Shown: in pieces, positions 7,572 through 18,088 of the stretch
Position numbering within the stretch: the first letter of the stretch is position 1
How the letters are laid out: the number at the start of each line of letters is the position of its first letter
Source: Pseudomonadota bacterium
GTDB lineage: Bacteria > Pseudomonadota > Gammaproteobacteria > Acidiferrobacterales > UBA6901
DNA: 34,080 bases
Direction: 5' to 3'
Assembly (NCBI GenBank): GCA_027364845.1
Contig: DAHXOO010000026.1
Span: forward strand, 1-34,080
Made by a program: the position numbers and the translations under genes
Notes under the pieces: model-generated
Told to the model about the DNA's origin: nothing
Seen by the model: only the letters and a program-made list of their open reading frames with translations
The model's database searches: none

Positions 7572-10433
7572 TTAGGCGGAGGGCGGCGCAGTGATGTCGA
7601 CGTTTTGCGCGACCAGATCCGGTTCGCCCGTTCGCTGCAGAATCTGCTTTCTCACGGCATCGCGTAGGTCGATGACCGCGGCCCAGTCGCTACCGGACGC
7701 GGTGATCGCGGGTGCCACGTCGATCTGCACGCCAGCGCGGCGCGGAAACCACTGGTCACCCCGCAGAATCGAGCGTGTTCCACGGATTGCGATCGGCACA
7801 ACTGGGCTACCGGATTGGGCCGCCACGTAGAAGGCGCCGGCATGAAAAGACAGCATGCCGGGCATGCGCGTGAGTGTGCCTTCTGGGAAGAATACTAGGG
7901 TTTGACCCGAGCGGACGGCGGCCAACGCCGCGACCGTGCTCTGTACTCCACCGCTCGGCTCCACGCGCTCGGCGAACAGCGCTCCGATGCGCCGCAGGAA
8001 CACTCCAGCGACGAACTGCGACGCGACTTCACGCTTGACGATAAAGGTTGGACAACGAGGTAGCAGCGCCGCCAGCACTACCCCATCGAAGTAGCTTGAA
8101 TGGTTGGCGGCCAGTATTGCGCCTTGTGCCGGAATATGCGCGACGCCGGTCGGCCGGAACGGGATGGCGGCGCAACGCAGGAATGTCCGAGAGATCCCAT
8201 GGACCATGCGCCAGCGCAGGGCGCGCCCCGGCAAAGTTGCTACCAGCGTCCAGGCGACCAGGCCGAGCGCGTAAAGCAGCGACCACCAGTAGGCGGCGTA
8301 GAGCAGCGCAGCCACCGTCGGGCGCATGCGCCGGGTGCGTTCAAGGAGGCTGCGCAGGTATAGCCGTGCCGCTTGTAACAACACCGGTGGCGCACGCTCG
8401 CCGAGCCTACCGCTTTCGTACAACTCACGGCATGCAGCACGGCGAATCTTGCCGCTCGAGGTCTTCAGAACTGTGTGCGGCGGTGTTAGTACCACGTCAT
8501 CGGCCGCGGCATCGAGCAAACCGGTCACGAGATCGTCGATTTTCTGTCTGAGCGTGGCACGCTTCTTCGCCTCTTCGATCCGTGTTTCGGCGACGATGAT
8601 GAGCCGTTCGGTACCGGTGACGCGATCATGGCTTCCAAAGGCCACCACGCATCCGCGGCGGACGCCGGGAAGATTGCCGATTGCCTGTTCCACCTCATGC
8701 GGATAGATGTTGCGGCCGGCGCGAATAATGATGTCCTTGCTGCGGCCGGTTAGAAAAATGTCTCCGCTCGCGGTATAAGCCAGATCGCCGGATTCCAGCC
8801 ATGTGCCGGAAAACAGTTCGGCGTTTTTGGCGGGATTGCGCAAGTATCCGCGGGTGGTGGACGGTCCGCGAAACTGCAGTTTGCCTTCACGGCGGTCTTC
8901 CAGTTCGTGCCCCGCGGAATCGACAATGCGGATCTCATGATCCCGCAGGGCATGTCCGCAGGCAACGAACTCCAGCGCGGTGAGATCGCTGGCGGTAGCG
9001 GGTGTGGCAGTGCCAGTGCGTACCAGGGCAGCGCGTTGCACGTGGTCGATGATCGGTGCCCGACCCAGCGGCGGAAAGCTCAGGCCCACGGAACACTCCG
9101 CAAGTCCATAGACCGGAATCATCGTTTCGGGGCGGAATCCGAAGCGGGCGAAGCGCGCCTCGAAGCCGCGCACTGTGTCCGGGCTGACCGGTTCAGCGCC
9201 GTTGACCGCCATGCGCCACGAACTCAGATCCAGTCCCGAAATGTCTGCGTCGTCGATTTTGCGCAGGCAAAGTTCGTAGGCGAAGTTCGGTGCGGCCGAT
9301 AAGGTGGCACGATGGCGGTGAATCGCCCATAACCAGCGCTCTGGACGGGCGAGGAATCGCAGAGGCGACATGATCACCGCCAGTACCGCGAAGTAGAGCG
9401 TTCCCAACCATGCCCCGATCAAGCCCATGTCGTGGTACAGCGGCAACCAGCTGACGAAGACGTCCGCGGAACTCACCGCCATTGCCTCGCCGATCGCGCG
9501 GATGTTGGCCAGCAGATTCGCATGGCTGAGAACCACGCCCTTGGGATCTCCGGTGCTGCCGGAAGTGTACTGGATCAGCGCAATATCATCCGGTGCACAC
9601 ACGGCCGGCGGCAGCCCGGCGGCATGTGTAGACAGGCCATCGACTGTTTCTACACCTTGGATCGTCCCGACCAATCCACTCACCAAACGCGCAATGCGGC
9701 GGCTGTCCTCGGTGGTTACGAGGAGGGCCGTTTGGGCGTTGGACAGAATACTTGCCTGCCTGCGCAGATGCTCTTCGAGCTGCGCCGGCCGGAACGGCGG
9801 GTAGATCGGCACCGGTACTGCGCCCGCGTAGAGCGTGCCGAAGAAGGCGGCGAAAAAGGCACTGCCCGTTGGCAGCATGATCGCGACCGTCTGGCCCGCC
9901 TGAAGGCCGCGAGCGCGCAGGCCGGTGGCCACCGCCAGCGCGCGTTCGCGCAGGGCCTGGTAGGTAATGATTTCGCTGTGCTCGTCTGAGTCTTCCAGTT
10001 GGACATGCGGCCGGTCAGGGTGGCTGGCAACGTGCCAGTCGAGCACCTCGAGCAGGGTACGTGCTGCGGCCGGAGTTGCCTGCACCGGTTCGAGTGCCAG
10101 GGTCGCCACTGGGAGTATTGCTGCGGGCACTTCGTGGACGGCGTACTGCACGGCAGCCAGCAGCTCGCGCAGCGTTTGAACCCGGATTAGCACCTGGTCT
10201 TCGAGATGCACCTTGAACGCACGTTCCAGGCGCAGCAGCAGCTCGACCCTCCCGAGGCTGTCAAGCCCGAGGTCGTGGTCGAGTGAGCTGTCCAGGCTTA
10301 TACGCAGCGTGGCGCGGCGATGCGGATGCAGGCTCAATGTCAAATCCCGCGTGATTTCGAGCAGTCGCTGCGCGACTGCATCACCGTTGTCCGCTGTGCC
10401 CGTACCCCCCATCTGACCTTCAGGATGCGGCAT
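7572..10433 (-). CDS. ACP - fatty acyl-AMP ligase - PlsC acyltransferase fusion
   Basis: The protein is 953 aa from the ATG at 10433. Residues about 15-95 form an acyl carrier domain with GLDSLG (phosphopantetheine Ser59). Residues about 130-670 are an acyl-adenylate enzyme with YTSGSTGDPKG (289-299), SWLPLYHDMG, VYGLAE and the end motif TSSGKIRR (Lys662). LPLYHDMGLIG, FLARPERWLWAIHR and LSAAPNFAYELC are typical of fatty acyl-AMP ligases (FAAL), which load acyl groups onto carrier proteins rather than CoA. A hydrophobic segment (about 705-735) precedes a PlsC domain with the intact NHSSYFD (HX4D, 777-783), GALFAER and FPEGT (849-853). The inferred reaction is activation of a fatty acid, loading onto its own carrier, and transfer to a lipid acceptor at the membrane. 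In Aas the acyltransferase comes first and there is no FAAL-type carrier. AGGA lies five bases before the 10433 start; ATG at 10412, after GAAGG, is an alternative and leaves the domains intact. Confidence 0.85.
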   Translation of the reverse strand: MPHPEGQMGGTGTADNGDAVAQRLLEITRDLTLSLHPHRRATLRISLDSSLDHDLGLDSLGRVELLLRLERAFKVHLEDQVLIRVQTLRELLAAVQYAVHEVPAAILPVATLALEPVQATPAAARTLLEVLDWHVASHPDRPHVQLEDSDEHSEIITYQALRERALAVATGLRARGLQAGQTVAIMLPTGSAFFAAFFGTLYAGAVPVPIYPPFRPAQLEEHLRRQASILSNAQTALLVTTEDSRRIARLVSGLVGTIQGVETVDGLSTHAAGLPPAVCAPDDIALIQYTSGSTGDPKGVVLSHANLLANIRAIGEAMAVSSADVFVSWLPLYHDMGLIGAWLGTLYFAVLAVIMSPLRFLARPERWLWAIHRHRATLSAAPNFAYELCLRKIDDADISGLDLSSWRMAVNGAEPVSPDTVRGFEARFARFGFRPETMIPVYGLAECSVGLSFPPLGRAPIIDHVQRAALVRTGTATPATASDLTALEFVACGHALRDHEIRIVDSAGHELEDRREGKLQFRGPSTTRGYLRNPAKNAELFSGTWLESGDLAYTASGDIFLTGRSKDIIIRAGRNIYPHEVEQAIGNLPGVRRGCVVAFGSHDRVTGTERLIIVAETRIEEAKKRATLRQKIDDLVTGLLDAAADDVVLTPPHTVLKTSSGKIRRAACRELYESGRLGERAPPVLLQAARLYLRSLLERTRRMRPTVAALLYAAYWWSLLYALGLVAWTLVATLPGRALRWRMVHGISRTFLRCAAIPFRPTGVAHIPAQGAILAANHSSYFDGVVLAALLPRCPTFIVKREVASQFVAGVFLRRIGALFAERVEPSGGVQSTVAALAAVRSGQTLVFFPEGTLTRMPGMLSFHAGAFYVAAQSGSPVVPIAIRGTRSILRGDQWFPRRAGVQIDVAPAITASGSDWAAVIDLRDAVRKQILQRTGEPDLVAQNVDITAPPSA

Positions 10434-11286
10434 GAGTGTCCTGGTAGCTGAAACCGCCATTGGACGGAGTTCGCAAAGGGCTGTTTCCCGGCGAGGCACT
10501 GGGAAGCGGGGGAATAACCGGTGCGCCGTCCTGTGGCTGCGCCGCAAACTGGTGTCTGCGCATTCTTGCGTGACCTCCGTCACACTCTACGGACGGCTCC
10601 ATCGGCGCGGATAGCTTGGTACTAGTGACGCAACCCGGAACGTGTGAGAACTGCTTTGGTTGCCCATGGGCGCCGCAACCGGGGCAGAGGATTGTCGCGC
10701 GACCCGCCGGTGCCGCAGATGCACTTGGGCATCACGTCGGCCTGTTGCACAAGGCCCTATCCAGGACTGGCGAGACGCGGTCACGCCGTGGCCTGTCGCG
10801 GCAGCTGTGCCAAGATGCGATGCACGCAACGCGCGCAGCTGCCGACCATCACGGTCTCCTCAATAGTGTAAGCCTTTGTTGCGACATTGGGATAGTGCAA
10901 CGGCGGATCAGCGGTGCCGGAGGTTGGCGCGCGAGCGATGTTCAAGAAGCGTATTCGGAGCGGCTGCGCGGCGGGTCCGCGGGGCGCGCTTGCATTACCC
11001 GTAGTTTCAGGCTGAATGCGGGGTGCGCACGCTCCGGTAATGGTCGGCAGATTTCATGGTCGGGCAACGGGTTAGCGGACCATTGCATACGGCTTGCTCC
11101 ACGAACAGCGTGTGCAGCCGGCCCGGCAGAAGTACAAATTCCGTCGGTACGGGTCATGCGCCCTTCATGATGGTGCACCACGGCATGATGCTTCCGAAGT
11201 ACGTGCCTGAACGGAGGGCCGCTCTGGGCCATTAATCCGATATAATAGCGGGGCCAGCTGTTAACTGTACCGATGGCGAATTGAGC
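10434..11286. other. 850-bp gap without a recognisable gene
   Basis: Open frames exist on both strands (for example plus 10616-11170 and minus 10942-11868), but none has a plausible start signal or a protein-like sequence, and the minus one is mostly antisense to the NifU-domain gene. Composition is GC-rich. The right end carries the -10-like element for the next gene. It could hold an untranslated RNA or a decayed gene that I cannot identify. Confidence 0.5.
11241..11246 (+). promoter_or_regulatory. Consensus -10 box for the NifU-domain gene
   Basis: TATAAT matches the sigma-70 -10 consensus fully and lies about 40 bases before the start codon at 11287. No good -35 hexamer is seen at the usual distance, so an activator may be needed or the match is chance. 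Confidence 0.45.
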
Positions 11287-11691
11287 ATGTCTCGCAACGA
11301 CAACGCACCTGACAGTCATCCTGTTTCTCCAATCAGGTTCTTCACAGAGGAAGAGCTTGATGCGCTTGAGCTCGTGGATCCGGACCGCGCCTACCGCATT
11401 GCGCGTGCCCAGGCCATGGCAGAACGTTCCGGCGCGCATGTGTTGGCACCCGTTTCGACCGGCGCGCCGCCCGATGCGGAAAAAGTGCGGGAAGCGGTGG
11501 AAGGCGTGCGTCAGATCCTGATGCGTGACGGTGGTGACATCGAGCTTGTCGATATCCAGGGGTCGACGGTGCGGGTGCACATGAAGGGCGCCTGTGTCGG
11601 ATGCCCAAACTCCGTGCTCGACCTGAAAAATGTCGTCGAAAAGGTTGTCCTTGCCGTCGCGGGGGTCGTCAAAGTCGAGAACACATTTTGA
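11287..11691 (+). CDS. NifU C-terminal-domain Fe-S cluster carrier protein
   Basis: The protein is 134 aa. Residues about 60-130 are a NifU-like domain (VREAVEGVRQILMRDGGDIELVDI, then VRVHMKGACVGCPNS, then VEKVVLAVAGVVKVENTF). The CVGC pair is the cluster-binding CxxC motif of NfuA/NifU-C proteins, which carry 4Fe-4S clusters to target enzymes. The N-terminal 55 residues are acidic and Ser/Pro-rich (SPIRFFTEEELDALELVDPDRAYRIARAQ) and do not resemble the A-type domain of NfuA, so this is a shorter carrier. ATG at 11287 is preferred; the in-frame TTG at 11281 is an alternative, and neither has a strong ribosome binding site. It stands alone, convergent to the secretin-like gene. Confidence 0.8.
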   Translation: MSRNDNAPDSHPVSPIRFFTEEELDALELVDPDRAYRIARAQAMAERSGAHVLAPVSTGAPPDAEKVREAVEGVRQILMRDGGDIELVDIQGSTVRVHMKGACVGCPNSVLDLKNVVEKVVLAVAGVVKVENTF

Positions 11692-11920
11692 ACGATGAAC
11701 AGTCTGCAATGCCGCAGGCCGAGTGAACAGCGGCCCCGCATAGCGGCCTGATGTCGATTCGGGCCGAAGTCGGTGAGCCGGCGCAGCCGGTAGGGAGCCC
11801 GATTTGCGCGCGGTGATAGTCATGGTGCGATCGGATAGCGCCTGCCATGAACTGCATACGGGGGGCACGGCCGGAGGTTCGCAGCGATTTTGCTTGCGCG
11901 CAGCATAGTGCGCGGTTCGC

Positions 11921-12769
11921 TTACTGAGTCCTGTCGATGCGGATCAGGATTCGCCGCGGTGTTGCAGCGGTGACGTTGGTCCGGCCCAGAATCGTGCGCG
12001 TAATGTCGCTGTTCGCCCCCACGACTCCACCCAGATCAACCCATTGGCCGATCCTGGCGTCGATGGTGGTGCGCAGCCGCTGAAAATCCACCGCCTGGCT
12101 GCCGCGGTTGCTGGCGAAGGAGAACCGCGGAGTGACCTCGATCCAGACCTTGTCTCCATGCAGCCGCGGCAAAACCTCGAATCCTGTGGCGACATCGTGA
12201 TACTCAATCCCAGCGCCGATGTCGATCTGACCGTTCGCCAGCGCCACAAATGGTTGTACCTGCGGATATGATCGGCCAACCTGTATGAAGGCGCGATGGC
12301 CGTCAAGCACCGAGACAAACCGGGTGGTGAAGCCAATACGCCTGGACGTGTGGCGTTCTATCCGGTAGCTTCCAGCGGACGAGGTAGTGCCCGGCAGAGT
12401 CGGTCCCTCGCCGGACACAGTGATGTGCGTGTTTCCGCTCTGCAGCCCGCCGCTCATGGTACGCATGCTGTCGGTTCTGTCCAGTCCGCGAGACTGGCGT
12501 ACGCTGATGCGCAGCATCTTTTCTGGCACATCAAGCTCCGTTACTACATGCCTGATGTCGGCAAAGTTGCGCTGCGAGGTGCTCACGAAAAGCCTGAAGC
12601 CTCGCCCGCTAATGCTTCCTCCCGGTTCCACTAACGGCCTTATCACCGGCAGAATCTGGTTCGCGGGTCGGTTGTACAGGTTGATGATGTGCAGACTGGC
12701 ACCGTCCGCCGCCGCGGACACCACGAGCAGGATCAGACAGACGCGAATCCAGATGCTGTGTCTAGGCAT
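11921..12769 (-). CDS. Short secretin-like exported protein (NolW/N-domain plus partial beta-domain)
   Basis: The protein is 282 aa with a signal peptide (IWIRVCLILLVVSAAADGA). Residues about 25-90 match a secretin N1/NolW domain (SLHIINLYNRPANQILPVIRPLVEPGGSISGRGFRLFVSTS, then IRHVVTELDVPEKMLRISVRQS). The later part (ARIGQWVDLGGVVGANSDITRTILGRTN; RILIRIDRTQ) resembles the last strands of a secretin channel domain. Full secretins such as GspD and PilQ are at least about twice as long, so a complete channel is unlikely. It may be a periplasmic companion or a minimal secretin-fold protein. The stop of the upstream NlpC gene lies only three bases before this ATG (12769), so the two are probably translationally coupled. 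Function is unknown. Confidence 0.7.
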   Translation of the reverse strand: MPRHSIWIRVCLILLVVSAAADGASLHIINLYNRPANQILPVIRPLVEPGGSISGRGFRLFVSTSQRNFADIRHVVTELDVPEKMLRISVRQSRGLDRTDSMRTMSGGLQSGNTHITVSGEGPTLPGTTSSAGSYRIERHTSRRIGFTTRFVSVLDGHRAFIQVGRSYPQVQPFVALANGQIDIGAGIEYHDVATGFEVLPRLHGDKVWIEVTPRFSFASNRGSQAVDFQRLRTTIDARIGQWVDLGGVVGANSDITRTILGRTNVTAATPRRILIRIDRTQ

Positions 12770-12772
12770 GCT

Positions 12773-13255
12773 TCACTCATGCATGAAGGGAAAACGCCGT
12801 ACGCTTACAAAATGCCGGCGCCAGTAGGGATCGTTAATGCGGTCGATACGCACTCTCTGGCCGGTCGTTGGTGCATGGACGAACATGCCATGACCGATAT
12901 AAATGCCGACGTGCGACGAGGAGATACCCCGCTCCTTGAAAAATATCAGATCACCTTTATGTATGTTGCGGATTGATTCCCAGTGCGCATCGCGGCGTTG
13001 CGCCGCAGTGGTACGCGGCACCGGCTCGCCCGCCTGCTCATAACAATAGTAAACGAGCCCACTGCAATCGAAGCCCCCAGGGGTATCGCCGCCATAGCGA
13101 TAGGGTCTTCCCACCATCCTGCGGGCCACGGTCACGACCCGGTTTGCGATGGCAGCAGAAGTATTTCCACGCACCGGCGCAGTGGAACATGCCGCCAGAA
13201 GAGCATTCACGACGACTAGGCCAAAGATGGTGATTAAATAGCGGCGTTTTGGCAT
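12773..13255 (-). CDS. NlpC/P60 family lipoprotein, putative murein peptidase
   Basis: The protein is 160 aa. The N-terminus is a lipoprotein signal (VVVNALLAACS), with the acylated Cys at 23. The NlpC/P60 domain spans about 35-155: catalytic Cys64 in GGFDCSGLVYYC, His115 in SSHVGIYIG and His127 in FVHAP. Enzymes of this family cleave D-gamma-glutamyl-meso-diaminopimelate bonds in peptidoglycan, usually from the inner leaflet of the outer membrane. ATG 13255 follows GGGAGGA. It is the middle gene of a tight minus-strand run: 18 bp after the DUF7931-like gene and three bases before the secretin-like gene. The context suggests that wall opening and assembly of an envelope protein go together, which is an inference. 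Confidence 0.88.
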   Translation of the reverse strand: MPKRRYLITIFGLVVVNALLAACSTAPVRGNTSAAIANRVVTVARRMVGRPYRYGGDTPGGFDCSGLVYYCYEQAGEPVPRTTAAQRRDAHWESIRNIHKGDLIFFKERGISSSHVGIYIGHGMFVHAPTTGQRVRIDRINDPYWRRHFVSVRRFPFMHE

Positions 13256-13273
13256 GGTCCTCCCTGTGATTTG

Positions 13274-13786
13274 TTACAAACCCGCCGCGTTGATTTCCGC
13301 AAGCGGTTCGCCCTGGTCCCACATTGTGCGGAAGCGCCGCGCCAGAAGCGCCGCTTGGCGTGGTCCCTGATCATGAAGCAGCCGGTAGACCCGATCCGTG
13401 TCTTCCTGGTACAGGCAGGCGCGGTTGTCAATGACGACAATAAGTTCGCGCAGACCGGCGTGGTCCTTGCCGACACGGCGTATCTGGACAGCATCAGCGA
13501 AGCGGCGGGCGAGCGCAATCATGCGAGCGTTGTCGCGGATGACCTGCCGCCCGTGCTCGACCAGAATGTGGGCACGATTCTCGCGATGGTTGGCTATGAA
13601 CCGTCCAAGTGCATCCCCGGCGCGCCGGGTATTGAAGTAATACCCGTCAAGCACGGGTCCAAACACGAGAATTTCGTGTTGCGCCCGCTCCAACAGCGAG
13701 GTGATCACTTCCCGGTTGGCGTCGCGCGCAGCCGCAAGGCGCTCTGGCTCGCCGACGGTATGTTGCTGGTCAGTGTCAATGCCCAT
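13274..13786 (-). CDS. DUF7931-like conserved protein
   Basis: The protein is 170 aa from the ATG at 13786 (MGIDTDQQHTVGEPERLAAA). It has a protein-like, charged sequence with REVITSLLERAQHEILVFGP, DALGRFIANHRENRAHILVEH, ELIVVIDNRACLYQ and FRTMWDQGEP. The ILVFGP, HILVEH and VVIDNRA strands and the closing FRxMWDQxEP recall the domain called DUF7931, often found beside or fused to GNAT acetyltransferases in gammaproteobacteria. I recognise it from memory only. No signal peptide is seen. The longer frame upstream to 13891 is basic and unlikely. Only 18 bp separate its stop from the NlpC start, so they probably share a transcript. Function is unknown. Confidence 0.65.
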   Translation of the reverse strand: MGIDTDQQHTVGEPERLAAARDANREVITSLLERAQHEILVFGPVLDGYYFNTRRAGDALGRFIANHRENRAHILVEHGRQVIRDNARMIALARRFADAVQIRRVGKDHAGLRELIVVIDNRACLYQEDTDRVYRLLHDQGPRQAALLARRFRTMWDQGEPLAEINAAGL

Positions 13787-14021
13787 GGCTCTAGTGCAAT
13801 AACCAGGTTGGCACCTGCTGCGAAATTTTATTGGACTGAGTATAGCCGCATCCCGCAGGATGACTGCAGGGGCACCAGGTTTGCGACGCATGAAAGGCCT
13901 GCCAGAGCGGATCGCCGGTCATAGTCGAAAGCACTCCGGCCGATGATCGGCAGGGCCGGCTGAATCGACATACCCCGGGGCCGACGTCACGAATTCCCGC
14001 CGCAGGGCCGAAGGTTGCAGG

Positions 14022-16749
<2,728 letters not shown>

Positions 16750-16771
16750 GCGGTTCAGTGGGCGCGGAAGC

Positions 16772-17218
16772 CTAGGAAACCTCGCGCAGGCTGTCCAGCG
16801 GGTAACGCGTGCCGGCGAGGAAATCGCCGATGCAGCGGTGTACCTGCGGGCTGCGGTGGCGCGTGGTGCTTTGCGCGATTTCTTCAGGCGTCATCCAAAG
16901 CGTCCGTATGATGCCCTGATCGAGCGGACGCTCGGCATCGTGGCGCAGCAGGTCTCCGGTGAACGCGAAGCGTAAAAAGGTCTTCCGGTCCGCAGGCGAC
17001 GGCCAGCGATATACGCCCAGCAGAGCGCGCGGCGCGAAATCCCACCCGGTTTCCTCCAGAGTTTCGCGCACGACTGCATCGAGCAGGCTTTCGCCTTCCT
17101 CCAGATGACCCGCCGGCTGGTTGAGTACCATCCGCCCGTCGATCTGCTCCTCGACGAGCAGGAAGCGGCCATCGCGGCAGATGATAGCGGCTACGGTAAC
17201 ATGGGGTTTCCACGTCAT
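16772..17218 (-). CDS. nudJ: NUDIX hydrolase, NudJ-like phosphatase
   Basis: The protein is 148 aa. The Nudix box is intact: GHLEEGESLLDAVVRETLEETGW matches GX5EX7REUXEEXGU. The family hydrolyses nucleoside di- and triphosphates. E. coli NudJ also acts on HMP-pyrophosphate and is encoded in this same place between rluE and mnmA. The length and the start MTWKPHVTVAAIICRDGRFLLVEE fit NudJ. Its ATG overlaps the rluE stop (17215-17218), so the two are translationally coupled. Assignment as NudJ rests on motif plus synteny. Confidence 0.88.
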   Translation of the reverse strand: MTWKPHVTVAAIICRDGRFLLVEEQIDGRMVLNQPAGHLEEGESLLDAVVRETLEETGWDFAPRALLGVYRWPSPADRKTFLRFAFTGDLLRHDAERPLDQGIIRTLWMTPEEIAQSTTRHRSPQVHRCIGDFLAGTRYPLDSLREVS

Positions 17219-17778
17219 GCCTTGGCATCATACAGAGGTTTGAGGGGCGCATCACGCCACTGGCCCGGTTGAAGGTCATCCAGCTTCCACCGCCCGATCG
17301 CGCAGCGCACCAGACGCAGGGTCGGATGGTCTACCGCCGCCGTCATGTGACGCACTTGCCGGTTACGTCCTTCGGTGAGTGTGATTTCTATCCATGACGT
17401 CGGGATATTGCGCCGAAAACGGACCGGCGGATCGCGCGGCCACAGCCGTGGTTCCGGTATCGCCCGCACCGCGGCCGGCCGGCTCCGCCGTTCCTGGATC
17501 ATTACCCCGCGGCGCAGGGCATCCATGGCGCGTTCTTCGGGGATGCCTTCGACCTGGACCCAGTAGATCTTCGCCAGCTTATGGCGTGGGTCGCTGAGGC
17601 GGTGTTGCAGTCCGCCATCGTCGGTCAGCAGCAGCAGGCCTTCGCTGTCCTTGTCCAGGCGGCCGGCCGGATAGACTCCAGGCATCTTGATGTAATCGGC
17701 CAACGTCGCCCGCCCTTCGCTGTCCGTGAACTTAGTCAGGACTCCGAAAGGTTTATTGAAGCAGATCAGTCGCGGCAT
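17215..17778 (-). CDS. rluE: 23S rRNA pseudouridine synthase RluE
   Basis: The protein is 187 aa. It belongs to the RsuA/RluB/E/F group: KPFGVLTKF, the catalytic block YPAGRLDKDSEGLLLLT (Asp in GRLD), KIYWVQVEG and the C-terminal LTEGRNRQVRHMTAAVDHPTLRLVR. No N-terminal S4 domain is present, as in E. coli RluE, which modifies U2457 of 23S rRNA. It is the first gene of the operon and overlaps nudJ by four bases. A plausible sigma-70 promoter lies 70-100 bases upstream. Confidence 0.93.
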   Translation of the reverse strand: MPRLICFNKPFGVLTKFTDSEGRATLADYIKMPGVYPAGRLDKDSEGLLLLTDDGGLQHRLSDPRHKLAKIYWVQVEGIPEERAMDALRRGVMIQERRSRPAAVRAIPEPRLWPRDPPVRFRRNIPTSWIEITLTEGRNRQVRHMTAAVDHPTLRLVRCAIGRWKLDDLQPGQWRDAPLKPLYDAKA

Positions 17779-18088
17779 GTCAGAAGCCGAAGAAAAACTG
17801 TATGGAAGGCAGGATCCGCCTCGCCCGCATCGTCAAGCGCTCGCATTCTATAGCGGACCCGGAAAGCGACACAATCGATGTCGGGCCCGGGTCTGGCGCA
17901 GGGCAACGGACAGGCACGAGCATGCCGTTCGCGGTCCATGCATCGGAATCCGCGAGCACGTCAGGGTCCGGCAGATCACCGGTGGCTGGTGCACCGTCGC
18001 GCTGATGCTGGATGGTGGCGGACGGTTGCGGTAGATTACGTCGTTTCCTGCCGCCGGCTTGAGCCACTCGACCTCTCCGCATATTCCT
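17779..18088. other. Divergent intergenic region between rluE and the ClC gene
   Basis: It is 310 bp with no gene. It holds the rluE promoter candidate on the minus strand. I see no clear promoter or Shine-Dalgarno sequence on the plus strand for the transporter. Confidence 0.5.
17847..17874 (-). promoter_or_regulatory. Candidate promoter for rluE-nudJ-mnmA-purB
   Basis: On the minus strand TTGTGT (17869-17874) and TATAGA (17847-17852) are 16 bases apart, about 70 bases before the rluE start. Each matches about four positions of the consensus. It is the best candidate in the 310-bp gap. Confidence 0.35.

Noticed and set aside
10616-11170. Plus-strand ORF of 184 aa with CENCFGCPW
   Set aside because: The Cys pattern is suggestive, but there is no ribosome binding site and the rest is not protein-like.
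10942-11868. Minus-strand ORF of 308 aa
   Set aside because: It is largely antisense to the NifU-domain gene. Its sequence is His/Arg-rich without domains, as expected of a shadow frame.
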